This document shows, in pieces, positions 44,392 to 54,683 of a stretch of DNA of 64,000 nt; the stretch's first letter is position 1; every line of letters starts with the position of its first letter. The stretch lies in the NCBI RefSeq assembly GCF_019279795.1, contig NC_056740.1, forward strand, positions 231,968,797 through 232,032,796, given 5' to 3'. Source of the stretch: Protopterus annectens. Taxonomy: Eukaryota > Chordata > Ceratodontiformes > Protopteridae. The notes under the pieces are model-generated. The model was not told the origin of the DNA. It did not search any database and saw only the letters and a program-made list of their open reading frames with translations. The translations under genes and the position numbers were made by a program.

Positions 44392-45119
44392 ACGTAGGGA
44401 TTTATGCCAAGCTTAGTAAGTTTATCTATGATTCCAGAGTGGGGGATGATGTCGAAAGCCTTGGCGAGGACCAGATAGGCTGGGTGGACCACCTTACCCT
44501 CATCTACAGCTCTGAAGACTGATTTGAAGAAGTCAGTCAGGTTCAGGAGACAAGATCGTCCCTTCACGAACCCAAACTGGGTAGGGTCCAGTGTTTGAAG
44601 GTTGCTAATGTCTTCATTTATAAGTTCTATGATAATGCGTTCCATGCCCTTGCAGATCAGGCTCGTCAGACTGATGGGATGGTAGATCCTGGGATCCAAG
44701 GTGGATTCCCCTTGTGGAGTGGGATAACTGTAGCTGTGCGCCACTCAGTGGGCACAAAGCCTGAGGTGAGGCTATGATTAAGCATGACACTTAAGTGAGG
44801 TGCCAGTTCATTTTGTAGTTCATGTATTACACAGCCCAGGATGTCATCTGGTCCCATGGATGCTGTATTCTTAGCTTTGGACAGTGTGGTTTCTACCTGT
44901 GTTGCCGTGATTACCGGAATTTGGCAATCTTTTGGTACTGAGATGGGCCCTTTAGGGGGTGAGAGGGGGTGAAGTTGGCACTAAATCCATCTGCCAGGAT
45001 ATTGGCAATATCCTTGGGATCAGTATATTTAATGCCATTCTGTTGTAGCTCAGGGCAGATCTGAGCATTGCCATTTAGATCCTTGACATAACTATAGAAT
45101 GCCTTGTAGTTGTCTTTGG
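44389..45119. repeat. ~730-bp direct repeat flanking PLE1, right copy
   Basis: Duplicate of 38,420-39,151, starting GTGACGTAGGG and continuing without a break into the rest of CR1-f after TTGTCTTTGG at 45,119. Contains RT and linker codons of CR1 (frames 44,379-44,744 and 44,666-44,857, minus strand). Confidence 0.9.
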
Positions 45120-46306
45120 AATCTTTGGCAATTTTATTTTCGTAACTAGCTTTGGAAGATTTTATGAGGGATCTCAGCTTCTTACTGAGGCTGCTAAGGG
45201 AGTTTTGTGCATCCTGGGATTTTCTTCTTTTCTGCAACAGTTTCTTCCTTCTGTTGTATATTTTGTGTCTGGCAGGGGACCACCAGATTGGCTTCCTTTT
45301 TTTGGAGGAGAGCGTCTTGGTTCTATTTGGGATGGCACGATTTATGCATGAGTGGATGTGCTCGTACAGTGCCTTAGTGTAGGATTCAGCAGTCAAATCT
45401 TCAGCTCCTGTCTGCATGGGTGTCATGAAATTTGTCACTTTTGACTTGAGTAGTATGAAGTTGGCTTTGGAGAAGTTTTTTATGGAGGTATCCTTACTGG
45501 GGGGAGGGGTGGGATGTGGATGTCAAGGGTGATTTGCTTATGGTTAGACCTGACCAATGAGGGGGTGACCACTGGTGTGGAGAATCTATCTCCCATGTTG
45601 GTAATGAGCAGGTCTAGGATACTGGAGCCCCTGGTGGGACAATGGATTAGTTGATCCAGGGCGCTGGAATTTATTAATTCCAAGAACAGTTGCGAAAAAG
45701 TGTTGGTACCCAAGTAGTTCTCCCAGTTAATGGCAGGGTAATTGAAATCACCCAGTATTAGGGTGTTTGGTTGTATCTTAATATTTTCCAGTATGTTTAG
45801 AAAGGTGTAGTGAGAATCTTGGGGTATGGTGGGGGATCTGGAGCAAGCTACAATTTGGATTGCAGTCTTACCTAGTGTTAGTTGTACCTGGAGAATTTCA
45901 GATGTATTGTGTTGGGCAACTAGCCTGGAGGTGTGAATATCCTTGGTGAATATGGACACTCCTCCACCTTTAGTGTTTCGGTCTTGGTTTGGTGGCCAAA
46001 ATGTGTAGTAGCTTGGTATTGCAGGGGTGCTCTCTGGAGCCTTGAACCAGGTCTCAGTTACTGCACAGAAATCGATGTTCTCCATTTTTAGGAGTGCCTC
46101 GAGAGATAGTGCATTTTGAGTTGTAGACTTCTAGCATTGAGTAGCATTACCTTCAGATTTTGCATGCTTGTATCTGTTATGGTGGTGGTTTTGTCCTTTG
46201 AACCTTGCCTAAGAAAGGCACTATAGGGGTGGCAAGAGCTTTAGCCAGTAAACTGAATCCCAGGGGTGACAGGTGCAGACCATCTCTGGCAAAGCATCGT
46301 GGTTTG
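45120..46306 (-). mobile_element. CR1-f segment 2 (linker, endonuclease, end of ORF1)
   Basis: Minus-strand middle part of CR1-f. The frame 45,480-46,085 (201 codons) is the endonuclease: MENIDFCAVTETWFKAPEST, GGGVSIFTKDIHTSRLV, ILGDFNYPAINWENYL and SLVRSNHKQI. The SDHK block has Asn for Asp, so the catalytic pair is probably lost. The linker is in 44,911-45,438. The ORF1 end CFARDGLHLSPLGFSLLAKA (esterase block V) lies near 46,235-46,295 and stops at the PLE2 target site. Confidence 0.9.
46292..46306. repeat. PLE2 target-site duplication, left copy (15 bp)
   Basis: AAGCATCGTGGTTTG here and AAGCATTGTGGTTTG at 51,218-51,232, one mismatch. CR1 ORF1 has this segment only once in CR1-d. Confidence 0.88.
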
Positions 46307-46440
46307 AAACACTCGAAAAAGACACAAACGAACCAAACTCCAAACCAAGGAAGCCAGTAAAGCAATGCATCTTGAGCAAAATGGATAGTAGAAGGAAGAA
46401 AACGTAAGCCAGTTGAATTAATTTAAAACCAGCTGAATTT

Positions 46441-46501
46441 ATTTTAAGCTCCAAAACAATAAGCTTTTCGTCAGTGACTCCTCACCAACTTCTTCAGAAA
46501 T
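46441..46501 (-). ncRNA. Hammerhead-ribozyme-like motif in PLE2 3' region
   Basis: On the minus strand a nearly complete type I hammerhead can be drawn: stem I AAAT...ATTT-type pairing (4 bp, 46,498-46,501 with 46,441-46,444), core CTGAAGA plus one extra A, stem II GTTGGTGA/TCACTGAC (8 bp with two G-U, loop GGAG), GAA, stem III AAGCT/AGCTT (5 bp, 11-nt loop), then A at 46,445 as the cleavage-site nucleotide. The only core deviation is the extra A, shared with PLE1. Folding is by eye; cleavage is unproven. Confidence 0.65.
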
Positions 46502-46763
46502 TTAAACCACATCACAATAACGTAACATAATTAAATACTACTTTAAAACATGTGGTTTCAATCAATCAAAACCTTAAAGACATAAAAGCTGCTCGGTACT
46601 CCTAAATAGCACAGGCTCAACCTACGCTAGACATTTTGGTAGCCGATACAATAAAAAACATACAGTATAAAAATCATCAGCAATAAATAAATGAATAAAC
46701 TCATCTAACCAGGCTCCTCAGTTTTAAAACACAGGAAATAGATAACATTCCATTTAAACCTGG

Positions 46764-47917
46764 CTTAGGGATAGAACCCACATGGTCAGAATTGCAGGTG
46801 CCATGTCAGACTCTAAACCAGTTACAAGTGGCGTCCCACAAGGCTCAGTCCTTGGACCTCTCTTGTTCGGTATATATTTCTCTGAGGTACAGGCTAACAC
46901 AGGAGGACTATGGCTGACAAAGTTTGCAGATGACTGCAAACTGGGTGCCATAATCGACTCGCCAGCTGACACAAGCATCTTCCAAAAAGGTCTCACAGAG
47001 ACGGATTACTGGTGCCAGAGCCATGGCCTAAAGCTAAATGCCAAAAAGTGCATAGTCATCCCCTTTGGGAAAAACAAAGTGCCCACAAATTACCACATAG
47101 GTGGTAATCCATTAAGTAAGGAAGAAGTAATTAGGGATTTGGGGACCCAAGTAGATTGCAATCTCTCCTTTGATAATCACATTGCGAAAGTGGTTAGAAA
47201 GACATTCTATATAGCCCACCTTATCACGAAGGGGTTCACATCTAGATCAAGAGAGGTCATTGTGCCCCTCTACTCATCACTCATCAGGCTCATAATTGAA
47301 TACAATGCCCCATTTGGGATGTACCTTACCTGACACCTGCTACAACTAGAAAGACCCCAAAAGTACCTCACCAAGAGGATCAAGGGGCTCAAACAGATGC
47401 CCTATGCAGTTAGGCTAAAGAAACTCCAGCTCTACTCAGTTGCTTACCACCTACTCAGAGGCAATCTGTGCCTGACGTATAAAGCCATGTCCAACCCAGA
47501 ATTAATGGACATGCTCCACCTCAAGAAATCCAAATCCATCAGAACTACACGCTCCAGTGACTTAAACCTCAGCACAGAAATAAATAGAACATGCTGGAGG
47601 GACAGATTCATATCCCAGAGGCTCCCCTCACTCTGGAACAAAATTCCAATCCATGTCAGACAGAGCCCCTCAATGACCCTCTTCAAGAAGAATCTTGACG
47701 TTTGGATGGGAGATCGTAAATTTACCCCTGGGATCTCTTCTGTGTCACTGCTAGACAGAGGCACGGTAAACTCACCTTAAATGGGCTATCTTCTGTGACC
47801 AACTATACAGAGGCACAGTTCAACTAATCTAAGAAGGGTGGCAAAAGCCAAACACACTCTGGCTAGGCTTGTAAATGCCCTAGGGCAGATAGCCTAGTAT
47901 CAACCTATGAACCTATG
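46764..47917 (+). mobile_element. CR1-g: 5'-truncated CR1 inserted in PLE2 pol
   Basis: Plus-strand copy beginning inside RT motif-B region (LGIEPTWSELQ in one frame; RTHMVRIAGAMSDSKPVTSG in the coding frame) and running to the tail (two and a half AACCTATG octamers, 47,901-47,920). The frame 46,782-47,333 has GVPQGSVLGPLLFGIYFSE, KFADDCKLGAIIDSPADTS and LNAKKCIVIPFGKN; a TGA at 47,331 is followed by the C-terminal frame 47,397-47,780. AACCTGG borders both sides (46,757-46,763 and 47,918-47,924). PLE2 pol codons read across the insertion, which places it as the youngest layer. Confidence 0.92.
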
Positions 47918-47924
47918 AACCTGG

Positions 47925-49650
47925 ATAATGATAAGCTTCTAATTTTAACTGCCATAATAATTATTTTTGTTCCAAGAACAGTGATTCTGGACCTCCCCTA
48001 TTTACTGGAGCTACCTGGTCAATCACTGAAAAACTAAATTCATGACTGGAATACTCTTTAATATGCTTGGCCAGTGCATTTTCCATCTTCTCCTTTCTGA
48101 TGGCATAAAGATGTTCATATAGGCGTTCCTGCAATTTCCTGTCAGTTTTGCCTATATAAAACACTGGACATGATGAACACCTAGCCAGATACACCACATG
48201 CGAACTGGTGCAATTAAATCTTCTCTTAATATTGTATTTAGTTTCTCTAACTGTAAAAAAAGTCCCTGCTTTAACAAACCGATGATATTTACACATATTA
48301 CATTTGAACATCCCTGCTCTGGCTAAAGAATGATTCAATTTCATTTTTAAGATGTTCTTTAAATTCAGCCCCTTCCTAAACACCACTTTTGGGCTATTCC
48401 CTGACTGCAGATTACTCTGCATGTCGGGTAATAATAAACACCAATTTTTCTTTATGATGGAAGAAATGTCCCCTGCATCCACATTAAAAGTAGTAATGAA
48501 ACTACATGGGTAATTAGTGGCGGCCTGGGTGCTGGATGATGTAGAAGTCGGGTGGGCTGCCGAATTACCTAGAATAGGAAAATAAAACCCATTCTCCCTC
48601 TTAGAACAAATTTCCTTGGCCAGATATGTGATTAACTGACTCGGATAACCCCTGTTTAAGAAAAGTCCCCGAATGAAATCGCATTCTTCTAAGAAGTCAC
48701 TGTCCGTTAACACCATCCTCGCTGCCTTAACCAACTGGCCCTTAACTATCGATCTCTTCTGATAGAAGGGATGATTGCTCTTGAAGTGCAAATAGCTATT
48801 GGAAAAAGTTTGTTTACGATGGATTTTGGCTATAAAGCAACCTTGTGTTAGATCCTTGCATAACTCCACATCCAAGTAAGCTATCTCTCCTTAGAAAAAT
48901 TTGAAGTAAATTTCAGAAAGTCTGTAGAAGCATTAAAACCTTCTAACAGAGAATCGGCCACTTCCTTCTCCCCCTGTAGGATGATAAAAATATCATCCAA
49001 AAATTGAGTATACAGTTGTGATTTCTTATTTCCCCTATCTGTTGGTGAAACCAACGGTTGTTAAACGAAACAAAGTTACAGGTCAAGATGATGTCCAATA
49101 ACTCCCTAACCATCAGTATGTTCCCGGCGGGTGCCTGTTTAATGGTCTTAATTGCTTGGATCCATTCCAACGCAATGGAGTGAGGAATCGAAGAATACAA
49201 ATCTATGACATCAATTGTCAGGAAATTACTATCTGGTCTAAATGGTGTCTGATTCACCCTGGCCAAGAATGACCAGGAATCCTTGGAAATATGAGTCTCA
49301 CTGGTTACATATTTTTTCAAAATGGTATCCACCACCTTAGCCCCAGCATAAGTCACACTGCTCCTTGCGCTGACAAGCTGGTGCATGGGGGGATCTTGCA
49401 CATTCTTATGGATCTTTGGGTTACTAAAAAGGATTGGTATCTTTGGGTTAGGTGTAAAGATATAATTAAAAACTTCCAAATTGATAACACCATTGATGAA
49501 CATATCATCAAAATAAGAACGTACTCGGGCTACATTTAAGTTCAACTCATTTCTTGAGACCTCTGTATAGGTCTCGGATGCCAAAATGGCTTCCATTCTC
49601 CTGTTGTCGTCTTCCTCCTCCATGACCACTAAACCTCCTCCTTAGCCGGC
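47925..49650 (-). pseudogene. PLE2 pol: RT plus GIY-YIG endonuclease (broken)
   Basis: Minus strand. RT begins GGGLVVMEEEDDNRRMEAIL (49,650) with a stop where PLE1 has Lys before GGG. The frame 48,943-49,629 has FSNPKIHKNVQDPPMHQLVS, FLTIDVIDLYSSIPHSIALE, then a frameshift before the active site FLDDIFIILQG (about 48,970-49,003). The frame 47,961-48,875 has IHRKQTFSNSYLHFKSNHPF, a Cys-rich linker (FKCNMCKYHRFVK) and GIY-YIG HVVYLARCSSCPVFYIGKT with RKLQERLYEH. A stop at 47,958 precedes LLWQLKLEAYHYP; the last about 20 codons lie beyond CR1-g at 46,763-46,700. Confidence 0.92.
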
Positions 49651-49727
49651 TGCATCACCCTCACTCCAGAATTGGATAACAATTCAAGTAAACTCTTCTC
49701 TTCTCTAGTGATGTTATAATTGACAAT

Positions 49728-50021
49728 TCATTTACATTTCAATAAGTGATGGATATCAACATCACACAACCGTTCAAAAAGACATAAAGAAGGATGTATT
49801 GGGGGATTGAAAGTGCTGGGGACATAAAAAGACTTTGATGTCATAGACTGGTCCCCTAACAAAAGCTGTAAATTGAGCTTTCTGATACAAAGCTTCAAAT
49901 CAATCAAAGTGTTAGCCACCTCTGCCCTCCTAGAAGGCACAAAGGATAAACCCTTGGCTAGGAAGTCCACCAACGGTGAAGGAAAAACAAATCCTGAATA
50001 ATTATAAATCTTAAAATCCAT
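49728..50021 (-). pseudogene. PLE2 pol, pre-RT domain
   Basis: A 97-codon frame: MDFKIYNYSGFVFPSPLVDF, LAKGLSFVPSRRAEVANTLI and LCIRKLNLQLLLGDQSMTSK. It aligns with 41,300-41,600 of PLE1 (YNFSSFHVTEELANILSRGL, FVRKLNLKQLLGTQQLTSNN). This conserved block precedes the RT core in PLEs. A stop and about 80 bp separate it from the RT frame. Confidence 0.88.
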
Positions 50022-50227
50022 GTCGGCATTGGTAACAATCTGGCATGGACTTAAGGCTGGTTGTACTAGGCTAGTTGAAGTCCAAACTAATTCTTCCTCA
50101 TCCTGGGTCTGTTCCTTTGCCTCCGCCCTGGGGACTGCTGGTGAGGTGAGGCAGTGTCCTGAAAATTTGGCTCCTCAGATTCATGAGCCAAATCAGATGA
50201 CTTATTCTGTGAAGCCAAACGATCGCT

Positions 50228-51217
50228 TCACCTCATCTGGTTCTGCTGGTCAGGAACACCAGCGAAGGCTCCCTCATTGTCATGTGGCATCTTGTTAGGT
50301 CTTATTTCATTAATGTCCAACGAGGACTCAAATGGACGAGAAGCTGATGTCAGAAAATTGCCTTGGGATCTAGGCGGCTTAGGATAAGCCACACCCTCTT
50401 TGTAAGCCTTCAAATCTCTCTGAAGTTTCCTGACTTTATTGGCATTGATTTTGAGCAATTGCTGATCGATGCTAGTAAAGATATGATCATAGTCGTATCT
50501 ATACCTCATAAAATTTAAATCATGTCTCATTGCCTCATCTAGTGAATTTAACTCACCAGACAATGTACTGATAGCCTCTTTGTAGTGCTTGCAAATCAAA
50601 TTAAGAAGTTCAAAACCATGCCTATCAAATAGCAAGAGCAAATCTTTATGAAAGGCAGAGCCTTCCTCCAACCCCGTCGGGTACTGCCAAGAGCGGAGCC
50701 CCTTGGGAACAACTTTGGAACGCTGACATTCCCCAAAGTAGGCAACCTCCAATTGCAATTTCCTCAATTTAATGAGCTTTTGATCAAAAATATTTAATTT
50801 CTGGGAGACATCAAAGTCCCCCATGGTACCTTGATTTTAATTGCACCTTCCCGTAGCATCATTAAACAAAAAGGCCAGTTCAACCACTGGTTTAAATTGG
50901 ATTGTAACTGACCTTGGTTCGATTCATTCATACCTTGGGGTTCAGATCGAAAATTATCCCCCTGTCTGCCAAGATCTGGATGCGGCAACTCAGCCGTGGC
51001 TCGAGCTTCTGCCCTTGTAGGTCTGTTCTGCGGCTGACCAAAGATAGCGTTTTCAGGAAAACTTTCTGGTCCCATAGTTGGAAAAATGGATGGTTGAGCC
51101 CCAGCTATTCCTGAAGTAGGAGACCTTCTTAAGCTGGAACAAAGGCCAAATAAAGGCTGCGAAGCTCCCAACACATCGTCCATACATTGAGAAAGGGAAT
51201 CCACTTTCTGCGTTAAC
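50228..51217 (-). pseudogene. PLE2 ORF1 (N-terminally truncated by insertion)
   Basis: The frame 50,228-50,824 carries the conserved ORF1 domain (KLIKLRKLQLEVAYFGECQR, VPKGLRSWQYPTGLEEGSAF, HIFTSIDQQLLKINANKVRK), matching PLE1 ORF1 residues about 220-350. The upstream part lies in another frame (50,794-51,217), beginning TQKVDSLSQCMDDVLGASQ, equivalent to SQKVEGMSKRLDAVVAAQ of PLE1. The PLE therefore starts within the coiled-coil segment. The frame change near 50,800-50,824 is the main lesion. Confidence 0.85.
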
Positions 51218-52080
51218 AAGCATTGTGGTTTGTCGATCATGTCGTCCCAGGCAGACAGATACTGGATCCCCTTTGAATGACACCAGAAGCTTAGCCAATT
51301 GCTGAAGTCAATCATTTTGTCCTGATACTGTGGTATAATTCTGGGTGAAGGCAGGATGCTACTCAGGGCTAGGGTCATACCTGCCTGGGCCACATGATCT
51401 GAGAGCTCTTCCATACCTCTTTTCAGGTAGTCCAGGGAGGTACGTCTCAAGTCATTCACTCTAACATGGACAATGACAGAGTTGTATTTGTACTTGTTAT
51501 GGAGTGACTTGAGTGCATGCGTTATGTGGCAGATCCTGGCACCCAACAGGCAGCTGACTGTAATTTTCTCCTTGTTCAGCCTGGTGAGTGGGACATCAGT
51601 GTGCCTGACTATAGAGTCACCTATGACTAAAGTGTTGGGTACGTTGTCTTGCCTTAGGGGCTGTTGTTGAGAGGCACACTGGTGTTGTGAGCTATGTGTC
51701 ACTTTGGTTGTGACTGGTGTTTGTTTGTGTTTCAGTTTTGGAGGTCCTTGTTGCTTGGGCAGGTTAATGTTAAGGGCCTCTGCATATGTGGGTTTAGTGT
51801 TGCTATATGTGGGTGTTGATGGTTTGGGTTTTGAAGGGCTATGTGTTGCTTGAGGTGTAGTGCAGATGTTAACTTTCTCCTCTTGACTGTCTAGCAGAAT
51901 CTTAGCTGGAGAGAGCTTTGCTTCCAGTTTGGCTATGTAAGTGCATCTCTCGCAGGTTGTAGTGTTGGGTGGTAGGAGGAGAGGGTTGTTTGTGTACATG
52001 GGGCAGTTGCTGCATTGCCCCAGTATGTCCAGATTCACCAGGTGGACAAGAGAAATCACCGGAAGCTGACCCTTGGACAT
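51218..52080 (-). pseudogene. CR1-f ORF1: zinc-finger and SGNH esterase protein (cut by PLE2)
   Basis: Starts MSKGQLPVISLVHLVNL at 52,080. A Cys pattern follows: QCSNCPMYTN and TTTCERCTYIAKLEAKL (two C-x2-C pairs, PHD-like finger plus start of a helix), then a low-complexity Pro/Thr linker, and the esterase domain: LVIGDSIVRHTDVPLTRLN (block I, GDS), VIVHVRVNDLRRTSLDYLKR (block III, Gly of GxND changed to Arg) and YLSAWDDMIDKP. Block V is on the other side of PLE2 (46,235-46,295). ORF1 esterases of CR1 are thought to aid RNP or membrane interaction. The frame continues accidentally into PLE2. Confidence 0.88.
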
Positions 52081-52922
52081 GCCTGTTTAGGTGCTTTTTT
52101 TGTAAAGTACAAGAGCTGTTTTCCCTTACCTTTGCAAGGTACTTTGCAATTATAGGCTGTTTAGTGCCTATGATTAATTTCTCCTTATTAACAAGGAGAG
52201 TTGAGTGATTTTATCAGTTTAAGGCTTCCTAGTGCTTTCTAGCAGGTTCTAGAGCAAGTGCTAGTCACAGGGGTTCAGATTTTAGTGCTACTACTGAGAA
52301 ACCAGCTAGTTCTAAGGGAAAATTTGAAGAGCAGACTTTCTGGCACCTGGAATAGTTTAACTGTAGCCTCACGGTGCTGCATGATGCGAAAATGCGCAAA
52401 CACAAAAGTTTTTAAGCCAGAAAGTTGAAAGGGATAAAAATCAGCCCAAAATGGCTAATACAATTACAATTTCAGAGCTGGAAACCACTCCTCTAGTGTT
52501 AGGTAGGCAGTACAATGCTCACCACTTCCACTGGTAAATAGTAGGTCTTCCCTCTACCACAGTAAGGTCTAGATAGCTCTGAATACAGAAAATAAAGTCC
52601 TGAAACCAGCAAAGCCTGGGATCTGGACTATACTAGCTAGGAAATGAGCAAACAAGATAGTATTTTTTTTTTGGTTAAAACAGGCTAAACAATGCAATAA
52701 TAGAGTAAATAAACACAGAAAAGGCTAACGCACTTGTGTGTGTAGCCCTAAACAGTAAATGCAATTAAAACTCTACAAAATTAACAATTTAAAACTTTTT
52801 AAATGAAGCAAGGCAAGTGCACAACTGAAAAATGATTTAAGAGGCAGTAATACAGTAGAATAAGTAACTAGTCTACATATACAGAAAAGTCTATATATAC
52901 AGAAAAGCAGCTAAAACACACT
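51218..52922 (-). mobile_element. CR1-f segment 1 (5' UTR and ORF1)
   Basis: Minus-strand 5' part of CR1-f. The 5' end is placed at 52,922, where gypsy pre-RT coding sequence begins, giving a 5' UTR of about 840 bp. With the other two segments and after removing both PLEs and the 730-bp duplicate, CR1-f is about 4.7 kb, a full-length size for CR1. The AAAT flanks at 37,309 and 52,923 support these ends. Confidence 0.85.
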
Positions 52923-53950
52923 AAATGGCACTCTTCTGGGTGTGGTCAAGGCAAATGGGAGAGCACCTGGCTTTAACTTCATCTGGTTCACAGTTATGTA
53001 CGTCAGCTTCACCAAACACATTCACATTATTTTCTTTTTTATTGTGGCAATTGCTCTCAACTCACATGCCACAGTTTTGCTGAGCAGATTATTTATGTAA
53101 AAACCATGTGGCACAGAAACCCAGAAGTCATACTCAGACATGGCTAGAAATCTACTAATGCACTTGAGTTTGCTTGCAGAACTACATATTTCCATTCCTA
53201 CTTCTCACAACTGTAAATGCTTGAAGCACATGGTATTACAGTAACTTGAACCCGATAACAATCTTAAAAGTTTACTGGGATTCCACAGATATGCAGCTTT
53301 CCCTGCCAGCTTGATTTAGTGATTGAAATGCAGTCACCAAACACAAGAAAATACTTTATGTACACTTTTTTCAGCTTTAGTTTCAGTGACCCCTTCTTTA
53401 AATACTTAGTTTTACAAACAACAGCAAATTATCCTATATTGTTGCATTTCTTACACATCTTGCCACATGCAGCACACTCCTCTGATTCAGTGTGAAAACA
53501 ATTCTATCTTATGCATTCTCCAAGCTTACATTCACTTTTCAGTTTGTGCACATGCCTGCTTCAACTAGTACCATGCATTTTATTTTATTATCTCTGCAAA
53601 CTGTCTCACTCACATCATTTACAGTATTTACATTAGCATTTTGTCTCTTTACTTGTTCAGCCTCTTTAGCAACTTGTATTTTTTCTCAAAGTCAAATGTA
53701 CTTCTAGCTGTAACTTTAGAAACACTTGCTTATCAATTCTATTGCTATTCTGTTCATCTGTACTTTTATCTGACCCACAATTTTCAGATGGTTCAAACAA
53801 GTACCTGACAAAAGCTTCAACATCCTATCATTTAGCTTGAACATATCTGTGAAAGCATACCCTTTAATATAAAAATATTTCTTTTTAATACAAGAATTCA
53901 TTAAGTTTACTTATTGCTAACTCATACGTAACACTCTGGCTCTCAGAAAT
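52923..53950 (-). pseudogene. Ty3/gypsy-1 gag nucleocapsid and pre-RT region
   Basis: Minus strand. Near 53,411-53,480: SEECAACGKMCKKCNNIG, a stop in place of His, then FAVVCKTK. This is the double finger of vertebrate gypsy nucleocapsids ('CPAwGK.C.KCgk.nHFa.vC'). At the other end LKPGALPFALTTPRRVPF (about 52,923-52,977) is the segment immediately before RT, which continues at 37,308 with KLKAEL. Upstream gag (for example 53,716-53,901) is only weakly readable. The interval between finger and pre-RT is short for a full protease, so a deletion is likely. Confidence 0.75.
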
Positions 53951-54683
53951 TGAGAATAAACTGCATATTGCTCCCACTCTGTAGCCCATAGCATATAACT
54001 ACGTTTACCTGGATCTCTTCACTTTCTTTATCCAGTTTTGCTGCAATTAAAAAATGAGCAAACCTCTGCCTCCACGATGGCTAGGCAAACCAATTTTGGT
54101 GAGTTAAAGCTCATGTGCAAAGGTGCATTTTTACAATTTTGTTTTGCAGTAATTGTACTCTGATCATATAAAGTGAGCCCTCTAGTTCTAAAATATATGG
54201 TTTGTACTTTGGTTTCTTCACTGAAACTATATGAAGTTTAATAAACTTTTGTTTGTATTTCCTGATTCTGAGTCATGTGGTCCCACATTTTGATTGTGCA
54301 ACATGGAGGTTAAACAGCTTGTAGGGCTTAAGAATTTATTCTATAGTAGACAGCAGCAAACTCAGTCACTCAGAAGGCAGTCAGGCAGTAAGCGAGTAAA
54401 ATGCATAAACTAAATGAATTATCAATTAGCTAAATGTAGTTATATTCAAATAAAAGTTTAAAAAACTGGAGTGGAACAAGATCAGTCTTATTAAATTGTA
54501 CAGTGCTTGGTATACAGTGAAATAACACAGATATAACACTGAAAGTAGTTGTCTGCAATGGGATGATCACTCATAGGAAGGAAACCAAGGGTATGTGAAG
54601 CACTGCAATGACAGCTACAACAAAGTGTGTTTGTGTGTCCTACACTTTGACTGGATAAGTGCTGGAATGAAAACTGTTCAATT
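53951..54683. other. Unassigned
   Basis: Expected to be upstream gypsy-1 gag or leader from its position, but nothing recognisable remains. Confidence 0.4.

Larger units (their letters stand above)
46307..51217 (-). mobile_element. PLE2: Penelope-like element inserted in CR1-f, 5'-truncated
   Basis: A minus-strand PLE related to but clearly distinct from PLE1. Order on the minus strand: truncated ORF1 (51,217-50,228), pre-RT domain (50,021-49,728), RT (49,650-48,943), GIY-YIG (48,875-47,935), CR1-g insertion (47,917-46,764), end of pol and 3' region with a hammerhead-like motif (46,763-46,307). It starts inside ORF1 and has only a 3' repeat region, so it is 5' truncated. The 15-bp target duplication is typical of target-primed insertion. 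Confidence 0.92.

Noticed and set aside
38420..45119. Two independent CR1 insertions left and right of PLE1
   Set aside because: The overlapping parts are about 97% identical and both end exactly at PLE1 boundaries, and the remaining parts complement each other into one CR1; duplication of one copy is simpler.
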